Positions 35,501 through 43,100 of a DNA stretch of 64,000 nt are shown piece by piece. Source of the stretch: Oryzobacter telluris (GTDB lineage Bacteria; Actinomycetota; Actinomycetes; Actinomycetales; Dermatophilaceae). The first letter of the stretch is position 1; each line of letters opens with the position of its first letter. A program made the position numbers and the translations under genes. The stretch covers positions 1,426,001 to 1,490,000 of the forward strand of contig NZ_CP170723.1 of assembly GCF_043099285.1 (NCBI RefSeq), written 5' to 3'. Below the pieces are notes generated by a model that searched no databases, was not told where the DNA came from, and saw only the letters and a list, made by a program, of their open reading frames with translations.

Positions 35501-37415
35501 GGACTTCACGGTCGTCGGCGTCGGCGACATGAGCGGCGACGTCTTCGGCAACGGCATGCTCCTGTCCGAGCACATCCGACTCGTCGCGGCGTTCGACCAC
35601 CGGCACGTCTTCATCGACCCGAACCCCGTTGCGGCGCAGTCGTTCGCCGAGCGCAAGCGGCTCTTCGAGCTGCCGCGCTCCTCGTGGGACGACTACGACC
35701 GCTCGCTCATCTCCGAGGGCGGTGGCGTCTTCCCGCGGTCGCTGAAGTCGATCCCGGTCACCCCGCAGATGGCGGAGGCGCTCGGCATCAAGAACGGCAC
35801 GGCGATGACGCCCGCCGAGCTCATCCACGCCATCCTCCTCGCGCCCGTCGACCTGCTCTGGAACGGCGGCATCGGCACCTACGTCAAGGCGTCCACCGAG
35901 GACCACCTGTCCATCGGCGACCGCGCCAACGACGCGATCCGGGTCGACGGCAAGCAGCTGCGGGTCAAGGTCGTCGGCGAGGGCGGCAACCTCGGCCTGT
36001 CCCAGCTGGGCCGTATCGAGGCCGCGTTCTGCGGGGTGCGGGTCAACACCGACGCCATCGACAACTCGGCCGGCGTCGACACCTCCGACCACGAGGTCAA
36101 CATCAAGATCCTGCTCGGCGAGGTGGTCCGCGCGGGCGGCCTCACGACGGAGCAGCGCAACGAGCTGCTCGCGTCGATGACCGACGACGTCGCGGCGCAC
36201 GTGCTGCGCGACAACTACGAGCAGAACGTCCTGCTGGGCAACGCCCGGGCGCAGGAGCACTCGATGGTCAGTGTCCACCAGCGGCTGATCCACTGGCTGG
36301 AGGACCGCGACGACCTCGACCGCGCGCTGGAGTTCCTCCCCAGCGACGCCGAGATCGAGAAGCGCGCGCACGACGGGCTGGGTCTGAAATCCCCGGAGTT
36401 CTCGGTGCTCGTGGCCTACGCGAAGCTCGCGCTCAAGGAGGACATCCTCGCGAGCTCGATCCCCGACGACCCGTACTTCGAGCGCACCCTGGCCGAGTAC
36501 TTCCCGCCGGCGATCCAGGAGAAGTACGCTGGCGAGCTCGCCCAGCACCCGCTGCGGCGCGAGATCGTCACCAACTCGGTCGTCAACTCGATGGTCAACC
36601 GCGGCGGCATCACCTTCGCCTTCCGGGCGCAGGAGGAGGCCGGGGCGACCCCCGAGCAGGTCACCCGCGCGTTCGTCGTCTGCCGGGAGGTGTTCGGGCT
36701 CGCCGACTACGTCCGCGAGGTGGAGGCACTCGACACCAAGGTGCCCACGGCGGCGCAGACCGCGCTGTACCTCGAGTTCCGGCGGCTCCTCGACCGCGCC
36801 GTGCGGTGGTTCCTCACCTCGCGGCCCACGCGCCTCGACATCGGTGCGGAGATCGAGCGGTTCCGCGGGGTCGTGCAGGAGCTCGGGCCGCAGGTGCCCG
36901 ACCTGCTGCGCGGCGACGAGCGTCGCCGGCTCGACAAGCGCGCCGCCGAGCTGGTGAAGGCCGGTGTGCCCGACGAGCTGGCCCAGCGCGCGGCGATGCT
37001 GCTCGACTGGTTCAGCCTGCTCGACATCGTCGACATCGCCACCGACACCGGCCGCGCCCCCACCGAGGTCGCCCCGCTGTACTACGTCGTCTCCGAGCGG
37101 TTCGGCATCGACGCCATGCTCACCAAGGTCACCCGCCTGCCGCGCGACGACCGGTGGGACGCCCTGGCGCGCGGGGCCCTGCGCGACGACCTCTACGCGG
37201 TGCTCGAGTCGCTGACCCGCTCGGTGATCGAGGTCGGGGGGTCCGGTGACCCGTCCGCCGCCTGGGAGGCGTGGGAGAAGGCGAACAAGGAGTCGATCCA
37301 GCGCAGCAAGACCGCGCTGTCGGCGATCCGCCGCCTCGACCACCCGAACATCGCCGCCCTGTCGGTCGCGCTGCGCACGCTGCGCTCGGTCATCCGGGTC
37401 GGCGCGTCCTCCTGA
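32523..37415 (+). CDS. gdh: NAD-specific glutamate dehydrogenase, large type
   Basis: This 1630-residue enzyme belongs to the L-180 class of NAD-dependent glutamate dehydrogenases (GdhB-like in Streptomyces), which deaminate glutamate to 2-oxoglutarate. The N-terminal half contains ACT-like regulatory domains (VTDDMPFLVDSVTGAL near residue 95). The catalytic part spans roughly residues 700-1250, with VARGGLRWSDRREDFRTE, PTGSKGGFYPKQLP (catalytic lysine region), VGDMSGDVFGNGMLLS and VVGEGGNLGLSQLGRIE (NAD-binding). The C-terminal 400 residues are helical. The ATG follows an AAGGAG site. Likely works with PruA in amino-acid catabolism. Length is normal for the class. Confidence 0.96.
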   Translation: MSKPQTGSREDVLASIAAAFEEAAPDGGGKDFVERYFRHVPLDELTSRAPEVYAGAARSHLELARDRLPGVANVRVYNPTTETDGWSNARTIIQVVTDDMPFLVDSVTGALVGAGMDIHLIVHPQLVVSRDAVGRFEKVVARDVTGRTKNKVAVGELPESWMLLSVDRESDEGRRGELEARVRHVLEDVRQAVEDWPKMRSKCLVLAAELEGSPPVGVDAEEVARVTTFMRWMAEDHFTFLGYRDYVLEETGDGEAIVPVTGSGLGLLRSDPPQGEQPDVLSREAAAKAHDRNILVLTKANSRSTVHRVTHLDYVGVKSFGDDGEVVGERRFLGLYASTAYTESVLRVPLVAEKVRAVLERSGVASDSHTGKDLLEVLESYPRDELFQASIENLYETAMAVTQLQERRRTKLFIREDDFGRFVSCLVYIPRDRYNTAVRMRMADILTETFGGESVEFAARVSESALSRLQFVVRVPRGRRVRTLDRAEQERLEQRLVEVSRTWSDRLGDALRHEHGEEEGDRLMDRFGRAFNAGYEDTFTVNQGVADLQHLDRLGADQGTSVALYRPAEGGDDLRRFKLFRVDPLSLTDILPIFTHMGVEVVDEQPYEVERADGTTLHVYDFGLRVQNADIWEACPYDQLRDLFEGAVSAVWDGRAESDGFNKLVLAAQLTWRQVVILRTVAKYLRQTRATYSQDYLEDALVSHPSIARDLVAVWENRFDPERAGIKDAKARDAAEEGLAQQVLDALDDVSSLDHDRIIRAFLGVIRAGLRTNFYQEGKDGAPHKPYVSLKLNPKAVPDLPAPRPQFEIWVYSPRVEGVHLRFGPVARGGLRWSDRREDFRTEILGLVKAQMVKNAVIVPTGSKGGFYPKQLPDMAVDREAWLEEGKASYRLFISGLLDLTDNRVSGDIVHPERVVRHDGDDPYLVVAADKGTATFSDIANGVSQSYGFWLDDAFASGGSAGYDHKAMGITARGAWESVKRHFRDMGVDTQTQDFTVVGVGDMSGDVFGNGMLLSEHIRLVAAFDHRHVFIDPNPVAAQSFAERKRLFELPRSSWDDYDRSLISEGGGVFPRSLKSIPVTPQMAEALGIKNGTAMTPAELIHAILLAPVDLLWNGGIGTYVKASTEDHLSIGDRANDAIRVDGKQLRVKVVGEGGNLGLSQLGRIEAAFCGVRVNTDAIDNSAGVDTSDHEVNIKILLGEVVRAGGLTTEQRNELLASMTDDVAAHVLRDNYEQNVLLGNARAQEHSMVSVHQRLIHWLEDRDDLDRALEFLPSDAEIEKRAHDGLGLKSPEFSVLVAYAKLALKEDILASSIPDDPYFERTLAEYFPPAIQEKYAGELAQHPLRREIVTNSVVNSMVNRGGITFAFRAQEEAGATPEQVTRAFVVCREVFGLADYVREVEALDTKVPTAAQTALYLEFRRLLDRAVRWFLTSRPTRLDIGAEIERFRGVVQELGPQVPDLLRGDERRRLDKRAAELVKAGVPDELAQRAAMLLDWFSLLDIVDIATDTGRAPTEVAPLYYVVSERFGIDAMLTKVTRLPRDDRWDALARGALRDDLYAVLESLTRSVIEVGGSGDPSAAWEAWEKANKESIQRSKTALSAIRRLDHPNIAALSVALRTLRSVIRVGASS

Positions 37416-37423
37416 CGTCCGGT

Positions 37424-37453
37424 GGGCGGGGCGCCCCGTCGGGTGCCCCGCCC
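37424..37453 (+). terminator. Terminator after NAD-GDH
   Basis: A perfect 9-bp stem GGGCGGGGC (37424-37432) with GCCCCGCCC (37445-37453) and a 12-base loop follows the gene, just before the promoter of the next one. Confidence 0.6.
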
Positions 37454-37460
37454 GGTCGCC

Positions 37461-37466
37461 TAGGCT
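37461..37466 (+). promoter_or_regulatory. -10 element giving a leaderless pdtaS
   Basis: TAGGCT is followed 7 bases later by the GTG at 37474, without any ribosome-binding site. Confidence 0.5.
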
Positions 37467-37473
37467 CGGCCGC

Positions 37474-38955
37474 GTGAGCACGCTGGCCGAGATGCTGCGC
37501 GACACGACGACCCTCGAGGCGTCGGAGTCGGAGTGGCTGCACCTGCTCGTGGGGGACTGGCAGCTCATCGCCGACCTGTCCTTCGCCGACCTCGTCCTGT
37601 GGGTGCGCGGCGGCCTCGACGGCTGGCGCGCGGTGTCGCACGTGCGCCCCAACACCGGGCCGATGGTGTTCTACGACGACATCGTGGGGCGCTCGTCCAG
37701 CCGGTCGCGGGCCGCGATGCTCGACCAGGCGGCGCGCACCCAGCAGATGTTCGCCAAGCCCGAGCCGACCCAGCGCGAGGACATCTCCATCCGCGAGGAC
37801 GCGGTCCCGGTCTGTCGCAACGGCCGCGTCGTCGCCGTGATGACGCGCCACCAGAACCTCACGGGCGCCCGCACCCCGAGCCGCCTCGAGCTCACCTACC
37901 GCGACCTCGCCGACTCGCTGATGCGAATGGTGTCGACCGGCGACTTCCCGTCGACGTCGGCACCCACCGGCCAGCGGCGCGGCGCCCCGCGCGTCGGCGA
38001 CGGCGTCATCCAGCTCGATGTCGACGGCCTCGTCCGCTACGCCAGCCCCAACGCGGTCTCGGCGATCCACCGGATGGGCCACGTCGGCAACGTCATGGGC
38101 GAGGTCCTCGCGCAGGTCGTCGCCGACCTCGTCTCCCGCGCCGGGATGGCCGTGGACGAGTCGCTGGCCGTCGTCGCCACCGGGCGCGCCGCGTGGCGCA
38201 CCGAGGTCGAGACGACGAGCGCGACGGTGACGATGCGCGCCATCCCCGTGATCATCCAGGGGGTGCGCAGCGGGGCGCTGATCCTGCTGCGCGACGTCTC
38301 CGAGCTGCGCCGCCGCGAGCAGGAGCTGCTCACCAAGGACGCGACGATCCGCGAGATCCACCACCGGGTGAAGAACAACCTCCAGACCGTGGCCGCGCTG
38401 CTGCGCCTCCAGGCCCGCCGCGTGCCCGACGGCGAGGCAAAGGGCGCGCTGGAGGAAGCGGTGCGCCGGGTGGGGACGATCGCGCTCGTCCACGAGACGC
38501 TGAGCCAGGGCTTCGACGAGACCGTCGACTTCGACGAGATCGCGCTGCGCGGGCTGCGGGCCGTCGTCGAGGTGGCGATGCGCGAGCACCGGGTGGAGTC
38601 GACCTTCACCGGGCGCTTCGGCCGGATGCGCGCCGAGGACGCCACGGCGCTGGCGATGATCGTCTCCGAGCTGGTCCAGAACGCCGTGGAGCACGGGCTG
38701 GCCGACCGCGACGGGCGGGTCGACGTCGAGGTGGAGCGGGTGACCCTGGAGTCGGGGGAGGAGCAGCTGACCGTCGTCATCGCCGACGACGGGGTGGGGC
38801 TGCCGGCGGGGTTCCGCCCGGTGCTGGCGGGGCTCGGGACGCGGATCGTCACGTCGCTGGCCGCCGACCTGCGCGGCCGGATCCGGTGGGAGAGCAACCA
38901 CCCGTCGGGGACACGCGTGGTGTTCGTGGCGCGGCTGCGCCCGCTCACCCGCTGA
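37474..38955 (+). CDS. pdtaS: Cytoplasmic sensor histidine kinase PdtaS
   Basis: This 493-residue soluble kinase has an N-terminal GAF-like histidine-kinase sensor domain (about 1-150), a PAS domain (about 170-285), a HisKA_2 domain with the phosphorylated histidine in EIHHRVKNNLQTVAALLRLQ and a HATPase_c domain with ELVQNAVEHGL and DDGVGLPAGF. PdtaS works with the RNA-binding antiterminator PdtaR (ANTAR), not in this window, in control of nutrient and copper or nitric oxide responses. The GTG at 37474 follows a -10 box, making the mRNA leaderless. In mycobacteria pdtaS is also close to whiB1, so synteny supports the call. Confidence 0.93.
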   Translation: MSTLAEMLRDTTTLEASESEWLHLLVGDWQLIADLSFADLVLWVRGGLDGWRAVSHVRPNTGPMVFYDDIVGRSSSRSRAAMLDQAARTQQMFAKPEPTQREDISIREDAVPVCRNGRVVAVMTRHQNLTGARTPSRLELTYRDLADSLMRMVSTGDFPSTSAPTGQRRGAPRVGDGVIQLDVDGLVRYASPNAVSAIHRMGHVGNVMGEVLAQVVADLVSRAGMAVDESLAVVATGRAAWRTEVETTSATVTMRAIPVIIQGVRSGALILLRDVSELRRREQELLTKDATIREIHHRVKNNLQTVAALLRLQARRVPDGEAKGALEEAVRRVGTIALVHETLSQGFDETVDFDEIALRGLRAVVEVAMREHRVESTFTGRFGRMRAEDATALAMIVSELVQNAVEHGLADRDGRVDVEVERVTLESGEEQLTVVIADDGVGLPAGFRPVLAGLGTRIVTSLAADLRGRIRWESNHPSGTRVVFVARLRPLTR

Positions 38956-38977
38956 GGCGACCGGTCCCGGACATGGA

Positions 38978-39005
38978 TCGACGCCCGGTGGGTACCGGGC
39001 GTCGA
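38978..39005. terminator. Bidirectional terminator between pdtaS and whiB1
   Basis: A perfect 12-bp stem (38978-38989 with 38994-39005) with loop GGGT separates the two convergent genes. Confidence 0.72.
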
Positions 39006-39030
39006 CGGGGTCGTGCTGCGGTGCTGGTCC

Positions 39031-39279
39031 TCAGCCGGCGCGGCGGGCGCGGGCGTTACGCCGCTTGAGGGCGCGGCGCTCGTCCTCGCTCATGCCGCCC
39101 CAGACGCCGGCGTCCTGGCCGGACTCGATGGCCCACTTCAGGCAGGTGTCGAGAACCTCGCAGCGGCGGCAGACGAGCTTGGCCTCCTCGATCTGAGCGA
39201 TCGCCGGGCCGGTGTTCCCGATGGGGAAGAACAGCTCGGGGTCCTCGTCGAGGCAGGCAGCGCGGTCGCGCCAGTCCAT
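39031..39279 (-). CDS. whiB1: WhiB-family iron-sulfur regulator, WhiB1 type
   Basis: This 82-residue protein has the four cluster-binding cysteines C9, C37, C40 and C46 (CxxC between C37 and C40) and the GVWGG turn near residues 58-62, followed by a basic tail DERRALKRRNARARR. It is very similar to mycobacterial WhiB1 (MDWR start, DEDPELFFP, GNTGPA, AKLVC), which binds a [4Fe-4S] cluster that reacts with nitric oxide and interacts with the main sigma factor. The ATG is preceded by AAGGAGC. A leader of about 120 bases contains a 9-bp inverted repeat. Confidence 0.96.
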   Translation of the reverse strand: MDWRDRAACLDEDPELFFPIGNTGPAIAQIEEAKLVCRRCEVLDTCLKWAIESGQDAGVWGGMSEDERRALKRRNARARRAG

Positions 39280-39374
39280 GTAAGGGTGCTCCTTGTCGCG
39301 GGGGTCTTGCGGTCGTGTCGAGCGCCGGCACGAAGGGTGGGTGCAGGCGCCACTGGTTGCGTCACTGCAGCCGG

Positions 39375-39403
39375 AACGGACGTCCCAAGCACAGACGTCC
39401 GTT
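39375..39403. promoter_or_regulatory. Inverted repeat in the whiB1 leader, candidate operator
   Basis: AACGGACGT (39375-39383) and ACGTCCGTT (39395-39403) form a perfect 9-bp inverted repeat with an 11-base spacer. It lies just downstream of TAGTGT (39414-39409, minus strand), a likely whiB1 -10 box, so it falls in the start of the transcript. Confidence 0.4.
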
Positions 39404-39419
39404 GCTCCACACTACCGGG

Positions 39420-39753
39420 GGTGTCCCAATCCGTGAAGGAGGGGTCGAAGGTCGTCCCGGAAGCCGGACGGCCGCAGTGGTCGCCACCCCCGCACAACGG
39501 ATGCCGCACCCCGATCTGTTCCCGATGCGTTCTGCGGGTCGCTGACCTGCGGAAACAGCGTCGCCTTGTCAGGTCCTCCCAGATGCCTCAGCCGCCCCGG
39601 TGTCGACCCTTCGAGGACCCTGAGGAGGTGCACAGGGGCGGCTGGTGAGACGCGACACGCCGAAGCGTCTGGTCGCCGCTCCCGACGAGCCCGCCGACAT
39701 CTCGGCGACGAGCCGCCGAGGGGGCGGACGGGGCGCCTCGATACGCTGGCGCC
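39420..39753. other. Long non-coding stretch upstream of whiB1
   Basis: No convincing gene was seen between the whiB1 promoter and the membrane-protein gene. It contains a 10-bp inverted repeat (39589-39598 with 39635-39644), whose 36-base loop is too long for a standard terminator, and near the right end TACGCT (39742-39747), a probable -10 box for the gene starting at 39754. The rest is without recognisable features; a small RNA cannot be excluded. Confidence 0.5.
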
Positions 39754-40176
39754 GTGCCCGACCCGACCGCGACCGACGACTCCTCGGTGGTCTCACGCGG
39801 CCCCCGTCGCGTCGCGGCCCTCCTCACCGGTGTGCAGGCGCTCGGGCTGCTCGGCTTCGCGGCCTTCTACCTCTACGAGCTGGCCGTCGGCGAGGGCAGC
39901 GACCCCGTGCGCGTCGTGATGTCGGCGCTCCTCATCGCCGTCTTCGGGGTGGGCCTCGGCCTGGTCTCGCGCGCCTGGCTCGGGGACGCGGCGTGGCCCA
40001 AGACCCCGACCATCGTGTGGAGCGCCCTGCTCTTCCCCGTCGGCGGCGGGATGATCCAGGGCGGCCTACGGTTCCTCGGCTGGTGCCTCCTCGCGCTGGC
40101 TCTCGGGACGGCCCTCGTGGCGCTCGCGTCCAAGGGCGTCGACACCCTCGCTCCGGAGGTCGACGGCGACGCCTGA
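39754..40176 (+). CDS. Small membrane protein, function unknown
   Basis: This 140-residue protein has four predicted membrane helices (about residues 20-43, 53-73, 85-105 and 105-125) between short polar termini. No family is recognised. The GTG at 39754 lies 6 bases after the TACGCT box and has no ribosome-binding site, so the mRNA is probably leaderless. Its 3' end overlaps the convergent FHA-FtsK gene by 111 bases, an unusually long convergent overlap; the helices run to near the overlap, which supports the gene as real. Confidence 0.72.
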   Translation: MPDPTATDDSSVVSRGPRRVAALLTGVQALGLLGFAAFYLYELAVGEGSDPVRVVMSALLIAVFGVGLGLVSRAWLGDAAWPKTPTIVWSALLFPVGGGMIQGGLRFLGWCLLALALGTALVALASKGVDTLAPEVDGDA

Positions 40177-43100
40177 CGCCGCGGGTCGGTAGACCTGCAG
40201 CTCGACAGCGGCGCCGTCCCCGACGACGACGCCTCGACCCGGCACCCGTGGGAGCGCCTCGAGGCGTCCCTGGCCGAGGACGTCGCCGTCGGCGGGTCTC
40301 GGCCACAGCAGGATCCCGAACCCCTGCCGCGCCGTCTCGACGTCGAGGCCCCGGAAGCGCACCGCGAGCGAGGACGTCGTCGTCGCCACGACGAGCAGCC
40401 CGTCGTCACGGTCCACCAGCTCGGCCACCTCCCGCAGGACCGGAGCGACAGCGGTGTCGTCGGTCCGGTCGGCGTCGTCGACGAGGACCACGAGGTCCGG
40501 GTGGGCCCGTCGCGCCATGACCAGTGGTCCGGGGTCGTCCGGAGGCACGACCCAGAAGAGCGGGTCGGGCGACGGCCGGCCTGATCGGACTCCGCTGCGG
40601 GTGACGAGGGCAACCGGTCGGCCGGCGAGCCGGGCCGCATCGGCGATGGCCGCCAGGGTGGTGCTCCTCCCTGACCTCGGCGGGCCCGCCACGAGCATCC
40701 GACGGCCGTGCACCGGCGGACGCCAGGTCCACTCCGCCACAGCGGTATCCGTCCGACTCAGGCCCACACCGAGGCGGTCGTTCGGGGACCGCACGACCGC
40801 CTCTCGTGTCGCACAGTCGGGCAGCGGGACGTGGCGCCACGGTGGGCGGGCCGGCTCGGCGCGGGGGAGGCCGGCGGACGTGCGTCGCACCAGGTCCGTC
40901 GTCGCGGCCGTGGCCGCGGCCACCTGCACCTCCCGGCGGTCTCTGACGCGGACACCTCTGCCGGACGGCGGCGACGACGGCAGATCCTCCGCGCGCAGCC
41001 CCGCGAGGGCGGCATCGAGGACGTCGACCCGCCCGAGGACCAGCACCTGCCCGCCCAGACCACCCCACGTGGGGTGCAACAGGGCGCGGCCGCCCGTGAC
41101 GACACCCACCACGCCGACGGCCGGACCGTCGCGCAGCACGGTGACCAATGCGTCGAGCGTGGGGTCCGCCCACTGCTCGGGTCGTGCCTCGACGATCTGT
41201 TCCCACCCGTCCACGACGACGAGGACGACGGGCTCCCGGGGCCGTCCCGCCGCCCCGTCCGGCGACGTCGGGTCGGAGGTCTGGTGGCGCCGCGCGCTGA
41301 CGAGGCCGCAGAGGTGGTCGACGAGCGCGCGCAGGCCACGGTCATCACCGGCGGCGACCGTCGTTCCCGTCTGGGGCAGTGCGCGCAGGTCGGCCAAGGC
41401 TCCCGTCGGGTCGACCACGTGCAGGTGCAGGCCCTCGACCCCCAGGCGGCTCGCCGCCGACAGCACGACGGCCCGTGCCGCGGTCGACCGTCCTGACCGC
41501 GGACCCCCGGAGACCAGCCACGTGCCGTCCTGAGGGGACCACGACCACCTGCTGGTGCGCTGCAGGTCTGGTTCGTCGACCAGGCCGACGAGGACCCCAC
41601 CCTCCGCGTCGGCGCCAGCGGGCTCGACCGAGCTGGGCAAGGGAGCCGGCCAGGGGCGCCGGGCCCGGTCCTGTCCAGCCTCCGCGGCCGCCTCCCTGAT
41701 CACCGAAACCCATTGGTGGACCGCGTCGTCGCGCCGCGGGCCGGCGGTGGAGCCCCGACCGTCGGGATGCGCGGGCGCGCACGTGGGGCAGGAGTCGCCG
41801 GGCTGGTGGACGCAGAGGTGGGGTGCCCGGACCTCGGGCGGCGTCGTGATGAGAGCGCTCTGGAAGTGGGTCAGGCACCCGTCGCCACCCCGGGCGATCG
41901 CCCGCCCGGGAGCCGAGGGGTCCAGGGCGGCCGCGGCGGGGTCGTCGAGCACGTCGACCGAGTCGGCGCGGTCGCGCACCCGGAAGGCGATCCGCAGGTT
42001 GACGTTCGCCTGGACCTCCGACGACAGGGCGCCCGACGGTCGCTGGGTGGCGAGGACCAGGTGGACCCCGAGGGATCGCCCCTGGGCGGCGAGGCGCACC
42101 AGCCCGTCGACGAAGCGGGGCACCTCCTGCACGAGCGCCTTGAGCTCGTCGACGACGACGACCAGGCGCGGCACCCGCTCCGGTTGCCGGGCCGACTGAC
42201 GATAGGCGTTCAGGTCGGACGCTCCGACCGTGGCGAACAACCGCTCACGACGACGCAGCTCGGCGCCCAAGGACGCCAGGGCGCGCGCCACGAGGTGCTC
42301 GTCGAGGTCGGTCAGCACCCCGGCGACGTGCGGGAGGTCGGTGCAGGCCCCGAAGGCGGCGCCGCCCTTGAAGTCGACGAGGACCAGGGCGAGGTCCTCC
42401 GGTGGAACCGAGGCGGCAAGGCTCGCGACGAGGGTACGCAGGAACTCGGACTTGCCCGCCCCCGTGGTGCCGCCGACGAGGATGTGCGGGCCGTCCCTGT
42501 CGAGGTCGATCGTGTGGACTCCGTTGCGGCCGAAGCCGATCGGCGCGCGGAGGCGACCGCCCGCCCCGGCCCACCGCGCCATCACGCTCGCCGGCGTCAG
42601 GGTGTCGCTTCCGAAGAGCTCGGTCAGTGACACGCTCGACCGCAGTCCCGCAGCATCCTCCGGATGGTCCTCGCGCAGCGGAGCGAGCGCGCGCGACACG
42701 CGGTCGGTCCACCACGACCCGACGTGGTCGGCGACGAGCGGCGTCGTTCCGGAGGCCGTCGTCAGGATCGTGCCGTCGCCGAGCTCGACGACGGCACGCT
42801 CCTGGCCGAGTTCGGTTCCGGCCGGCGCGTCGGGCGTCCCGGCGAGGACGACCCACCCGCGGTCCCGGGCGGCCGCCACCCTGTCCGGCGTCGCCCCGTC
42901 GACGGCCGGCACGACGAGGACCCGCGCCGGCGGGCCCGGGTCCGCATCCGACGACCGACGGCCGGACACGGCCGGCTCCTCCCCGCGCAGGCCCGGCCGC
43001 GAGCCGGGAACGGCGACGACGTGGGGCACCAGACGCACCCAGTCCCACTCGGGGGCGTCGGAAGCGACGGCCACCTCGAGCGCGCTCGGTGGCAGCCCGA

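Noticed and set aside
32331..37655. A 1774-codon open frame antisense to the NAD-GDH gene
   Set aside because: Composition is typical of antisense GC-skew frames and the + strand gene is a clear known enzyme.
39645..40520. A further open frame around the small membrane-protein gene
   Set aside because: Arg/Pro-rich out-of-frame sequence overlapping two better-supported genes.
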